From: Bolinopsis microptera
Taxonomy: Eukaryota; Ctenophora; Tentaculata; Lobata; Bolinopsidae
NCBI RefSeq assembly: GCF_026151205.1
Contig: NC_087076.1
Span: forward strand, 9,090,902-9,154,901
DNA: 64,000 nt
Direction of reading: 5' to 3'
Made by a program: the position numbers and the translations under genes. The notes under the pieces are model-generated. The model worked only from the letters and a program-made list of their open reading frames with translations. It was not told the origin of the DNA and did no database searches. This document shows positions 1-12,704 of this stretch, in pieces. Numbering within the stretch: position 1 is the stretch's first letter; each line of letters opens with the position of its first letter.

Positions 1-58
1 ACTAATCTCCGCAGATAGACTGAACATTAAGAAGGGCAGCTCCAGTCCCGACCACCCC

Positions 59-3000
59 ATGGTAACAGAATCAGGGTCACCTCTGAAGCAAACCTTCCCA
101 GTCCCCTCCTCCCCCCTTCCAGTTATTAATCTGGATCATAAGGAAGGTGCTATAACAGGTAAAAACATCTGACCAGTGACTATTTACTCTGAAATTGCTG
201 CATCTAAGCCTATACGACCATATAAGGTCCGTTTGATTGAACTTAAACAGAGTAACCTATTCCTCGGAAAGAACCGGCAAATGATCAACCATCACTAATA
301 AACATATCTCCAGTACAAACAACAACCTGCGATCTGTTAACAGAGCTGAATGCACTGCGCTTGACGCACCACCTGTGCGATGTAGCACTCTGCGTTAACG
401 GGACCCTGATCTACGCACACCGTGTTGTACTCGCAGCTGCAAGGTACTGCTCTTTCTCATCTCATTTAGATTAGGAAGGCAGTTTGTTTGTCTGTTTGTG
501 AAAATCTATTGTGAAATTAGATGATTTTTTCAGGACTACCGGGTATTATGGGCTGATCGGAAGTAAAGCTTCATCACAAACCGCAGTAATCTTGCTCGCA
601 GATAAAATTTCTAATTCCGTGAAAAACCAATTTGGTTGTAGCCTGTGTGTCCTACTAAGAAACCTTACTTTTCCCACATTATAATGATCTGGAACGATTT
701 GGGGGTCGGTACCAGCCCTATTGTTGGCAGATAATGAGACTAAAGTTGACGGAGAGGGTCTCGCTCTCCAATAATATTGGAGTTGACGGGGTCGAGCAAT
801 CCGGCAACCAATTGAGAGACTTATCAACACAAGTCTGGTTCAAACAATATCCATTTGATTAAGTCAAAGCTTGACACATAAGTAACTGTGAAAAATATTG
901 TCTACCATTATTTGATCTAATGAGTCGGAAAACCCCGCAAAGAACCCTTCTAACATGTTCTCAAACTGGAATTCAGGATTTTTAGACTTGAAATAAGCAC
1001 CTTGCACGATACATCCGTTTATGTTAAATTTGACTGGGATTCACGTTGACAGCATACCATTTTGATGTGAACATCAGTCATGGGAAAATAACCCATCCTC
1101 TCATGTGTCCTGTTATTATAAATATAGCCAGGAAACTATCAACCAGCTAGGTGTCCATGTTATGTCTTTGCAAGATTTAGTATTACCTCAAATTACCGTG
1201 TCCTATAGTCGGGAGGGGGGACTTGTTGGTGAGGTGGCCTCTTTGCCACACTGATCATTACCTCCACAAACGAGATGGGAGCCTATTAACCATCCTCATG
1301 ACTGCGCACTGACTAAAGACTCCCCCGACTCCCTGTATCAGTGTGTGCTCCTTTGTAATATTAATCAATCAGACGGTATAGATTCCGTAATCTCAGTTTA
1401 TATCGAGTTATTTCGGTATTTTGACCCGGGATGAAGCTGCAATAGTTCTCGTATGTTGTCACGATGCCCGGATGAAATTATTTTATCTGTAGCTTAAAGT
1501 TAATCGAATGAAAATAGGATACCTGAAATAAAAAGAGCACACCAAAAATCTACAGTCCTAAAAATACCTTACGTAGTTTCTCCGAAACTGATACTTATGC
1601 AGTGATCTGTACCAAAAAAAATTTAGAGCAATATAGCCGTTAAAACAAAGCGTACAGTAAAATCTTTCCCAACTAACATTTCACTAATAATCTTAATCAT
1701 CTTTTACTATTCTAACCAAAGTATGTTTTCAGTCAGTATTTCCGACTACTGTTCCTGGCAAACACAAAGCTTTTGAGCTACATCGAGCTGAGGGGAGTTG
1801 ATCCTGAGTCGGTGGAACTATTAGTGAACTTTGCTTACACAGGCTCACTGAACATAAACTACATCAGGTAGCTACTTATCTTAACATAAATCATATTCTT
1901 GGTTGATCCGTTTGTCCCTGCTTCGATAGCTTTTTCTCAATGTCTCGAGTCAGTCTTTATCTCCCTGAATTTCAATCTTCATACTGTAGATTCCTCTACA
2001 TGTTCTTGTTTCTGTTTCTAGATCCTCCACTAATCCACGCCTCCTCCCCCAGGGTAACAGAAATGCTGACAGCAGCAAACCTGCTCCACTTCACTCCAAT
2101 AGTTGAGAAGTGCTGTGAGTACCTCCGCCGGAAGATCACCCCTCAGAACTGCATCCGTATGAGAGAGTTCGTGACGCTGCAGGGCTTGACCAAACTACAA
2201 GCAATCCTTGACAAGTAAGTTTACATACTATTTGACATGTAAGATATTATTTTTATCCAGCCCAGTGGTCAACACATTAGTAGTGTAGGCTAGCTGAAGT
2301 AACCTAGGTTCTAAGTCTCCTCCCCATCCTCCACTTGCTTCTCACTGGTTCCTCAAGTGTGCTCTTCACCACCATTCTGGAGATGTTTTTCAGCACTACT
2401 TACTCAAAAACCACTGGCGGTGCCCCGCCACGTTTTACGTTGGGTCAAAGGACCCCCGATTTGTCCCTGCGGTCCCAGATTTTGTTACTTTCTATCAATT
2501 TCCGAGACCAGGTCACTAGTCTGGTCCTTGTTTGACTCCACGCGGGCACGCTCTCCTCATGCTAAAATTTGACAAGTAGCTTTGTGGGTTCCAACTTTTA
2601 AACCTTCTCTGGAATTTTCCCATGATCCACGTTAATAGTTGAACCAAATATTTGAAATGACTATATTTATCCTGCATTTATATTTGAGTTTACGGTTTGA
2701 AATATGAATTTTTGCCCGGCGGATATTATGTCTAATATAGATGAATATTCGGAGCGCTAATTTTTGACCACCAAAGATTGGCAGTACGGAGTCTCGCGCT
2801 AGCTCTTAAAATAGCTCAGATAGCATTTGATCACCCGGCTACACAAGTTCGTGTTGCTCCTTCATAAACCTCCTTCCACCGACCACACAACTCGTCTTTT
2901 TCATTGATGCTATTTTGAGTGCGAAACAATACCTACTTGTCAAAAATTTGGAACTAAAGATGACCTAATAATTGAGCTAAATCCAAGTTAGAATCCAAAA

Positions 3001-6000
3001 ACCGTTAATAAAAGTTACATGTTGTAATGTTAGGTGGTCCCAAATAACAGCCAACTTGCTAATAAAATGTAATGAATTGCTCGTTGGCTCGCTCGTCTGC
3101 TATGACTTTACCTGAAATGTCCCTGAAATGTTGGATAATGAATTGCTCATTTAGCCGAATTGATAAGAGCTTCTTGAAGTCGCCTCCCTTCCCTAATCGT
3201 ATTATATAAATTCTGCCACAGAATTGACCAAATACCGTCCCCCGACAATTCGCACCCTGAGTGAGGAACGAATGAGAACCAGACTCAGATCACATGGATG
3301 TTTGTAGCCAGTTAGAGGAATGCTCCCTGATTGTTTATCAGATAATTTTGACCAGACTAGTAGCGGGTTCCACAGTTGTGTCTCCCCTTGCTCGGGAACC
3401 CAACTTAAAATATCCAACTCGTTAATTAGGAACAATTCACAGTTTGGTATTTGACTGGGCTGCCCTCTGTGGAGCTCGGCTGTAAAGATCGTTTTGAAGT
3501 GTAGCGGGAGGTATCACCGACCCATTACAAAGCCGTCTTATCTGAATGCTGGCTGGCTGGCAGCATGGTGAGAGAGTGGGTGACCTTGCCACTGCCAATT
3601 ATATCATTGACACTCATGTCCAGTCCGGTAACCGTGTCTAAATCCCTCCTGACCGTTTAACCGGCTGTTTCCGTAATCGGGCCGTAATCCCGTGTCTGTG
3701 TTGAGAGCGAGGCACCGTCAACCGCCCAGCAAATCGAATTAAAGTTTGCGTCTAAAATGTTGAAAACAAGTTTAGAAGTTGTAAAGTTTAATGGTTTCAT
3801 TGTTCACAGCATCAATTTATCTGACAATATGAGGCTCCACTAATTGAAGTAAGGGGATTCTAGCCTTGACGTATTGAGGATGTTAAGTCAAATAATTGTC
3901 GTCAGATCAACGCCCACGGTGCGAAGATAGGATCATTATTCCAGTAACTTTTAGATTTGCACTCTCCAGGATGGTATGCACATTTAATAATCTGGACCTT
4001 GAAATTAAGAGCCTAAACAGATGATGCTATCCTGTTGAAAACATAAAACGTTGCAAAATTTTACTTAATCTGACGCACAGAAAACATGAGATATCACACG
4101 ACCTCCGAAAACACAATTTAGACAAAAATCTTTAATCTTTATTGTATCAATTATATGTCTCTAGAACCCCTGACCCTATAAAGTTCTAGACGATTCCTAT
4201 TAGTTTCCAATCGTCACTGATCCTTTACCTCCTTTGCAGGTACATATGTAACAACTGGAACAGAGTTATTGAGCACGAGGAGGTGTACGACGCAAGGCCT
4301 GAAACTCTCCTCTTTTTCCTGGGTAACGACGATCTGGTGGTGCAGAATGAGACTGATGTTTACCAAGTCATTATTAGATGGGTCCGCCGTAGTCCTTTAT
4401 ACAGACAGGTCGGTTATGTAATATGCATAGTTTTCTTTGTGCAAAATGTCTATATTATTGTTACAATTAGTGAATTACATGCTTCATTAGCTGAAATAAA
4501 ACATTCTTTTATTTGGCAGTGCCCGGCACAGCCGTAATATTATGTCCATAAATTTTCAAACTTAGATCTAATTATAGATATTTCCAGGATATTTTCACAG
4601 TTATGAAATATCTTGAAAATATTTATAAATAGACCGGAGTTTGAAGCTTTATAATAATGCTCCTTAAGTTTTCTCTGAAAGTTTGCAGCTGAAAATTTTA
4701 ATTTTTAACTCAGCTCTCTTTTCCCCAGTTCTACGTGGTTGAACTCCTAAGAAAAGTACGGCTAGTCCAACTAAACGCTCAGTTCCTGTTAGACAACATA
4801 GAGACTGAGGAACTTGTGAGACAGCATCGTGAGTGCGAGTCTCTTCTTCACCAGGCTAAAAACCACTTCCTGCTCCCCGAGAGGGACCATGGACTCGAGG
4901 ATTACCATTTCAGAAAAAGGTTAGTTGTTTGGGTCCTGGTTTGTAGTAGGTACCGAGAGAAAGCTGTACTTGCTTAACATCACAGTTCCTGGCTTCCTGT
5001 TATTCCCATATCTCACCTCTCCTCTCTCCAGGAAAAGGAAACAAAACGTCTGCTTGCTGGGAACGGAAAACTCACGTACCATAGCCTACGAGTACGATAC
5101 TTCCCGCAACAACGCTTGGGAAGTCTGCTCGACTGAACTGCACAGAACTCAGTACTGCCTTCTCAACGCTGCTCAGTCCATCTACGTTATCGGAGGTCAG
5201 TACTAAAGAAATGTTATTATTGACTTGGCTGTTATTTTAATATTAGTGATGTTTAAAACATGATTTTAACGTTTAAGTATCCTAAGTTTCTTTTAACATG
5301 ATCCGATTTTAACGCTAAAGTGCAGCAACTTTTAAAGTCACTGTCTGATTCCACTCTTAAAGTACTGTTCAAAGTAAATCGTTGAAATTTTGCGGGTTTT
5401 CAAGTTCCTGCGGTGTGGAAGAATCTCGGAGTTTATTTCCAATCAAAAGAATGAAGGTCAATACCTGATCACAATTCCCACAAAATCCAATTACTTTGAC
5501 TTTGTAAGGAGAAGTTTTCCGAGGAAATCGAATTGTGCTTCACTGATCAATATGTTTGCTACATTATCATTCAATTATTTCTGGACATGATCGGTTTGAG
5601 TTGAAAGATTTCAAAATCTTGCCAAACTAAATCGATTTAAGCTGGAACGTTACTCGATTATCAAAATATCGCGGATATGTTAAAAGAACGGCACGTTTGT
5701 TTATTTTGGCGTGGCTCTAATCAAAGCAATCGTACCAATCCTGGAATCTGAGCATCAAATTATTAGAAGGATAACGATCAGAGCATTGATTTAATCTTGA
5801 ATCATTTGTCAATATCAAAGTCATCGAAACTTTCCCCGAAATTTGATAATGAAGCACCGAAAATAAACGTGCAGTGCAAGTCATTGAGAGGCTGAAATTA
5901 TGAGGTGTTACAAGTCAACTGCAATCTAAGCAGTCAAGATCTGCCACATTTCCAGAGTCTAAAAATTATAGCAGACTCCAGCAGACCCGTTCTCCAGTAG

Positions 6001-8986
6001 ACCTATAACTCGTCCACTTATCTGGAGGTGACGGGGTAACCAGATCTAGCCTCATGCTCAGGCCCGTCATTCTGAGGTTTTAAGTATGTCAGATTAGGTG
6101 GATCGTGCGGGCAATAAAAATCATCAGTTTAGACAACTGACATGGTAAAGTGACAACTGAAAAAGTAAAGCGACAACCCAACAACAAGATAACAAACGGT
6201 TTTAAACCAGACCTAGTTTGACCCGCCAAGCTGAAAACCCTAAAATCGAATCCCCGTATTTTCTCGAGTTTTTAACGTGGCCCACTTTCAGGAATGAAGA
6301 CAGAAGGACTACCAAGTGGGGAAGTAAGCAGTTACAATGTTTCTACAAATACTTGGAACACTTCACTCTGTCAACTCAGCCATCCTCGGTCACAGGTCAG
6401 TTTATTGACACATCCCCTTAAATTCTGATCATGTTTATACGTTTATAGGATAACTATTAACTTTCACTGACTCACGCTTGTCCGGCTTGACGCGTTGAGA
6501 CGCTAGAGGTTTTGTTAAACATTTTGTGACTGCTCTAGTCACGTCCTCTAACCCATAGTCTGGGTTGCTATTGTTATTTGTGGTCTCCTTATCCACTAGA
6601 ATATGCCAAATTGCGGCTGAATCAGCTGATTGGGCACGATACGTGTTTCCGATCAACTGAGCTGAAAATAGGTAGTAATACTTATTGGTCGTTCATTCCG
6701 CTCGAGGAAACGGCAATAAAACTAAGAATATAATTTGTCCACAGAGTTTAGTATGGTAGAATGAGTCTATTTTTCTTGCGTCTAGGTATCCCATATGCCA
6801 TCAGTGCTATTTTACCTACCACATGCAACATTCCTGCGTTTTCATTGGCTCTCCCAGAGCCGCTCTTCCTCCCCATTGGTCGTTCGGGTACTGCTGACGC
6901 CTGGGTTTTCCGACTATTGATACAGATTTTTAGTGTTTTGACAAAACAAGGGCAATTTGTCTTCTCACATCCAGCCAGGTATAACTTGTCAATAAACGTC
7001 GTGCCTTACTGCTCCCTCACTCCCTCTAACTCTCTCCCGTTCACGTGCCACATTTCACGGCTCCTCATTGGTTCACGTCCTTCTCACTGCTCGCTCATTG
7101 GCTGAGAACAGCGGCAACTTAGCGTCCCAACTTGTCAGGAGAAGTCGAGCCCTGACCGGGATTGTCAAGATATTTGGTGCTGATGGTGGGACACAATGCC
7201 TTTACAGGGTCGTAACAGGAAACTGCCAATAAGACCTGCCCGGCTGGGGCCACTGTGTCAATTTAAACGGGGGATCTCCAACAATACACCCCTTTTCCTG
7301 TGGAAACAGTTGGTTAACAATAACATTAGCTAGTCTGACACGCTCCATTTGGCAGCTCTATTCCTCAGACAATGTGTCATTTTGTGACCGGTCCTATTTA
7401 CCTCTTTAATGGTTTATAAACGGGACCATATAATACTGCACCTTAACCAGTTAAATATCTGGTACCCGCTTCTTTCAGGAAGTTATTCAGAGCACTAAGT
7501 TTACTAAAACTGTCTGTCCACTGAGTGAGGACTCCACTCCCTTAAATTTATACTGATCGTAGGAATTGAAACTTATGATATTATATCTGGATTTAAATTA
7601 AATCTGGAAGTATTTAAGCACACATATTGCTGGTCGACAGAATGGAAATATCAAGGATAATATGCTTAAATTTGACGTCACATTACCGACAACCGACCTG
7701 ATAACTTTAAAATCTACTAGCTTTTAAGTAATAATTTGTGATGGTATAACCACAGTTGTCATAAATTTGTTCCAGGATTCACCGTAACCATTAACGGACA
7801 CGTTCTCATCCCATGGCATGGTTAACCTTTTTATTTTCCTCGCCTATTTTCCTGAACTTATTTCTAACCATTATATCCTTCCCTCCAGGCTAGCGGTGTA
7901 GCAGACGAGACAGGACTATATGTTATCGGAGGAAAAGGAATAAACGGCCTGCTGAGTGACAAAGTGGAGCACATCTCTCTCCCCTCCAACACTGTTACCA
8001 CTTTACCACCCCTACCACACGGTGTAGCTGGAGCTGCTGTCTGCTCTGTGGGGGATAATATCCTGGTATTTGGAGGTGAGCTTCATTAATTTTATAAATG
8101 TTGTGGAAGGTGGTTATGTAGAAGGTGTGGAAGGTGGTTATAAAACTGCAAGTTGGTCAATACTTCAGCAATTATGAATATTGATCTTGGTTGAACCTGA
8201 TTATATGACCAGGGCCGGGTGGGAAGTCGTTAAACTTGAAGATTATTCCAACTGTAAAACGTTCCTCAGAATTGCCCTCCCTTAGAAGGTTAAAGCTTGT
8301 GAAATAATATGGATTCTCAATCATCCACGTGCTGTCAAATGACCGCATACTCCGATCCAAGAATTAATTTCAAATCTTCTGTCAGGTACGTCAGCGGGTG
8401 GTGCAAGCGATCAAGTATTCGTTCTCAACAAATTGCTAAACCTGTGGAAAACTGTTGCTCCAATCCCTGAAAAGGTGGAGTCGCCCTCCATTTTCCGGAA
8501 TGTTGATGAAATGATCTACGTCCTGACCGGAACTAACAAGCAGTTCAGGTTTGTTCATTACCGCTGAACTCCACTTTCTGTTGAAGCCTAATATTATAAT
8601 CCTGGAGAACCTTAGATTATTCTAGATTTTGACCTGTCTCTAATCCCCCATGTAAGAGACCTCCCGATGTTTTTTCTAACATCTAACCTTGGTTACAAAT
8701 TGTATTACGTTTTGAACGTGTACTAACAAGTCTCCCATCCAGGTACAACGTACTGTTGGACACTTGGGAAGCAGTTGCCCAACTAGAACAAGATCCCTCC
8801 ACCGAGGAGAGCAGGACTCTCATCTCCACCTCCCTGGACGGGGATCTCTACGCAATGAGGACCCGGAACAGCAAACTCTTCCTAGACAAGCTGGAGGGAG
8901 CAACTCTGACCTGGGCACCTTGCTGTTCTGTTGACATGCCCCTTACTGTCCAGGCTATGTGTCCTAGGCCTATGACTGCGTCTTGA
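59..8986 (+). CDS. Kelch-like (BTB-BACK-Kelch) protein, 11 exons
   Basis: Exons read as 59-158, 314-443, 1733-1867, 2053-2214, 4240-4408, 4729-4919, 5032-5195, 6292-6395, 7889-8075, 8386-8548 and 8743-8986. All junctions are GT-AG, phases agree, and the sum is 1749 nt (582 aa), the usual KLHL length. Residues about 51-118 are a BTB fold (HHLCDVALCVNG, AHRVVLAA, YFRLLF, FAYTGSL), 120-240 a BACK domain, and about 300-582 degenerate Kelch blades (YVIGG, YVIGGKG, LVFGG, each followed by a W-containing strand). KLHL proteins are normally substrate adaptors of Cullin-3 ubiquitin ligases; the substrate cannot be told here. The ATG at 59 gives a phase-correct first exon, but its frame stays open to the window edge and an AG lies at 13-14, so the true start may be upstream. 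Introns of about 1.3, 2.0 and 1.5 kb hold no recognisable gene. Confidence 0.9.
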
Positions 8987-10155
8987 AGACAATTAGTGGA
9001 GGTTATCGCTTAGGACTAGCGAAGTTTGTTAAAATAAGGGCGTCAAAAGTAGCCCCGAAGGACTGAAGGAGTGCTGTTGCGACTTGTTAGATAAGTTTGT
9101 CAATGGATTGGATCTTTAAGATTTGTATCTTGTATTACGATTTTCTTGTAGTTTTTTATCGATATATTTATGCTTCGATTTCTGAAGTTGTTGGTAATTT
9201 CATGATATGTGTTGTATTGCCCTCCTATGAAATACCGGAGTTTATCTCCCGTGTTGTTTGCTTTACACTTTAATTTAAGAGTTTTAAAGTGTTAATTTGT
9301 TTAAGTTGAATATTTATATTGGTTTGCCACTTTGTGATTGCTATTAATAGAATTGTATTCTCGCTGAAACGGTGCGTATTTGGTATTCAGCTCCTTTTAT
9401 TGTCGTCCCAAAGCTAAAGATATTATCCATACACTTTTATCGAGGTATTGCCCTTCAATATTCGACTTCGTGAGAAGATTACAGACTGATATTTGTGCTT
9501 TTCATATTACAGGAGGTTATTTGTCTTGTAAAATGCAAATCATATGTTCATAAAAATACGAACACGGCCTGTTTTACATAGATCCTGGAATATGATTTGA
9601 GTTGTTAAATCTGAATCATTATCTGCAATTCATGGAATGTATTCGTGAATAACTTTTTCTTAGCATTCCACATTTAAATTTATAAGTGTCGACACATTTT
9701 GACACTCGATAAAATGCTAAAATAATTTAACATATTCGTTCGAGTCATTTTAAGCACGTAGTGCGGAAAGCAAGTTTAAGCTGAAGTTGCTTCTAGTTAT
9801 ACTTAGCAACTAGATAGACAGATTTTCATCTACAATCTACTGCTGTTAATTCTGATAAAGTAAAACTTTTAGTTTTAGGGTTGTTTAATGAATGTCGTCT
9901 TTTTACGTAATTTGATTGAATCTTTTTATCTCTTAAATGATTAAACTTTGTTTTATTTCCTTTATTTCCACATTAGCTCTCGAAAGAATGAAGAAAAAGG
10001 TTTTTTTTTTAAATTGCAGTCAAACATGAAATTTACATGAAACTGCAGAATACCAATAAGGTAATGGAGATTTGTGAAGATGCGCACTTTCAACTTTGCA
10101 TTTATTATTAATATTACTTTGAAAATTACGATCAGTTGGGGCCGGGCTTACAAGC
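8987..10155. other. AT-rich intergenic DNA after the Kelch gene
   Basis: Probably 3' UTR grading into intergenic sequence. No coding exon, RNA gene or clear polyadenylation signal was recognised. Confidence 0.5.
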
Positions 10156-10159
10156 TTGG

Positions 10160-11205
10160 GAATCGCGATCGATCTGTTGGTAATCGTGAATTGTAGGTTT
10201 ACCCGTTTACAACCTACCAGGACGCAAGCCGAGTTAGACTCAATATATGGAACAAATATTTTATAACGAGTATCACCCGTTAAATCGTGAATGGCAACCA
10301 AAATTGAACGGGGAATCGTTTAAGATCACTTTTGAGGCACCTCGACAAAAGCTAATCATGCTATTGTGCTTTTTTTGGTGTAAACTGGTGATACTGGTAA
10401 AATATTCGTTCCAAATATCTAATATCTATATCCCAAGACCGTCGATGAATCCAACTCGGTGCGTGTTTTGGTAGTTTATTATTTTATACTAACTGGCAGG
10501 TTATAAATATAAACCTACCGTTTTTACGGAGTAATAAGACAATTGCCTTTTAATGATTTTGTTATTATTTTACAAAAGAATTCCAAGTGATTTATATAAG
10601 TGCTTGACCATTGTTAATTTACGGGTAATACTCGTAAAATATCCGTTCCATATATTGCCGCTCCTACTAAATCGCTCGCCCAAATTTTAAGAAAATTCTT
10701 GTGAAAAGGCCTTAACGGGTGATACTCGTAAAATATCTGTTCCATATATTGGGACCAACTCGGCGCGCGTCCTGGTAGGTTGTAAACCTACAAAAAAGGC
10801 CTTCTGGGTATGAAATTGATCTGCAATCTGGATCGGTGTATTTTTGGACGTTGATTCCGAATCACCCCCCATGACGTAGGGTTAAAATGCTTCCCTGGAG
10901 AGTTATGGGCAAAAAACCGTTTTGGTCACGTGACAGGCTAGTAAAATATGAATTCGGTTGTTTAGGGCTCGGGTTAGGGTTAGGGTTGTGGTAAGGGTTA
11001 TGGATAGCTTCGGGGTTATGTAATGGTTAGGGTTAGGGTTAGGGTTGGGATTAGGGTTTATGTAAAACCGTTTTGTACGCGGCTGCAAAACCAAAGTCAC
11101 GTGAAATTTTTGGGCGAGCGAATTAGTAAGAGCCATATATTGCAGACCGTCGACGAGTCCAACTCGGCGCGCGTCCTGGTAGGTTGTAAACCTACAAATT
11201 GTTAA
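10160..11205. repeat. Family of ~90-bp dispersed repeats, both orientations
   Basis: A unit containing GGTGATACTCGTAAAATAT, then GTTCCATATATT, then CAACTCGGCGCGCGTCCTGG and GTAGGTTGTAAACCTAC, recurs at about 10190-10290 (minus), 10375-10475 (diverged), 10621-10665 (partial), 10713-10795 (plus) and 11140-11200 (plus, 3' half). The GTAGGTTGTAAACCTAC end is itself nearly palindromic. No coding capacity is seen. A separate block, TTGTTATTATTTT..AATTCCAAGT followed by AAGTGCTTGACCATTGTTAAT, is shared by about 10558-10620 and 11553-11620. Confidence 0.7.
10962..11060 (+). repeat. Interstitial TTAGGG telomere-like repeat
   Basis: Two short runs of TTAGGG (about 10971-10990 and 11024-11058) with intervening degenerate hexamers. 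This is the telomere repeat of most animals outside arthropods and nematodes. It is flanked by CACGTG E-boxes (GTCACGTGAC at 10925-10934 and GTCACGTGAA at 11096-11105) and by the 90-bp repeat family. Confidence 0.8.
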
Positions 11206-11206
11206 T

Positions 11207-11830
11207 GGTCTGGCCCGGCGCGCGCTACTTTACGTACGCGTAGCACTTACCATTAATTTTCGAGAAGAAAGCGGCGCGCGCTACTTCGAGGAAATTTAGA
11301 CGAGTTTGACATCCGTCAAACAATTGACCATTGTCAATGATCTGGCCCGGCGCGCGCTACTTCGTAGCTCGTGTCATCGAGAAGAAAGCGGCGCGCGCTA
11401 CTTCGAAGAAATTTAGACTAGTAACATCCGTTAATAAAATATGCAATGACAAATGAACAAAATAAAAACTATTTCATTATTTGTTTCAAGAAAATAATTT
11501 TTTATAGGACAAAGCTTTAAAGAAAATAATTAAAAGACAATTGACTTTTTGATTTTGTTATTATTTTTCGAAAGAATTCCAAGTAATTTATATAATTAAG
11601 TGCTTGACCATTGTTAATGGTTTAGCTTCGTAGCACTTGCCATTTTTCGAGAAGAATGCGGCGCGCGCTACTTCGTGGAAATTTAGACGAGTAACATCCG
11701 TCTTAATTGACGATGTCAATTCATGGCAGCTCGGCGCGGCACAGTAGCGCATCTCGCCGATCTAGCCGTGTCGCTGTGAGAAGCCTTATTGAGTGCGCGG
11801 CGCGGCACAGTAACGCATCGCGCTACAACA
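11207..11830 (+). repeat. GCGCGC-containing tandem/dispersed repeats
   Basis: The string CGGCGCGCGCTACTT recurs at about 11217, 11271, 11347, 11389 and 11659, usually followed by CGAGGAAATTTAGACGAGT and ACATCCGT. Two larger units at 11207-11310 and 11335-11420 look like a direct duplication. 11730-11830 holds a related duplicated block, GCGCGGCACAGTA. The local CpG and GC peak stands out against AT-rich flanks. No coding role is seen. Confidence 0.7.
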
Positions 11831-12698
11831 TCCGTCAAACAATGAACAAAATAAAACTGTTTAATTTTTTGTTTCAAGAAAATAATCTTTTTATAGATGA
11901 TAGAACAAAGAGGAAATAATTTAAAAAATTTAGAAATATGTAATTTTAAAATCTTGTTGAAGTTCAACATCAAACACAAAAATTGCTTTATAGTTTGTTT
12001 TTTTTTTTCAAATGAAATAATTAATATCAGACATATATAAAATTACCTGGGGACCTCAGGCTAATATGTTCATAAACAAACGCCGAAAGAGATTTGGCGG
12101 AATGACAGGCTGAGCGCGGCCCAGTAAATATAAAAACGAAACTTATCTAAAAAAATAAACGCAAGCAGACTAATTATTAAAATATAACGAATCTATTCAA
12201 AATTCAAAAATAATTTTTAGATGATACCAAGAAATGTTACAGGAAAAAAAGATAACTAAAAGTAATAAATTCAAATGAAAACATCATTAGTTCTTATATT
12301 CGTAGCGTTGTATTGCATCCTAGTATAGCAATATAGCTCTAGCTCGTCTTTTTGTTCTTTAGTGCCCTTTTCTTCAGATTTTGTTCATCGTATTTTCTTC
12401 GCTCTAACTCTTGTACGCCTTCTTATGCTATATCCTCTGGCATCTTTATTTCTAGCACCCCTTCATCATGTTTGTTTCCTTTAATCACTTTCAATCCTCT
12501 CACACGTCTCTCTTCCTCTCCTTTTGTTACCACTCCTTCAGTAAGCTCTTCTGTTGTCTTTCCCTTTGTGATTTTCCCTGCCGAATAATAGTCCATAACA
12601 TGTATATTTCGCATAATTCTGTGACCATGTCATACAATATATATATATATATATATATCATATATAAACGACCAGCGCCATTAGGAGGCCCGAATAAT
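11831..12698. other. AT-rich intergenic DNA with (AT)n microsatellite
   Basis: No gene recognised. Contains a poly-T run near 11996-12009 and an (AT)n tract at about 12636-12658. The 15-mer TTACCTGGGGACCTC near 12044 reappears near 50847 and 58735 inside the repeat region, so part of this stretch is probably old repeat. Confidence 0.45.
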
Positions 12699-12704
12699 TT
12701 TATT
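12699..12704 (-). terminator. Polyadenylation signal AATAAA of the GPCR gene
   Basis: Directly after the receptor's TGA stop (12705-12707, minus strand) the sequence reads AATAAA, giving an extremely short 3' UTR if used. Confidence 0.45.
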
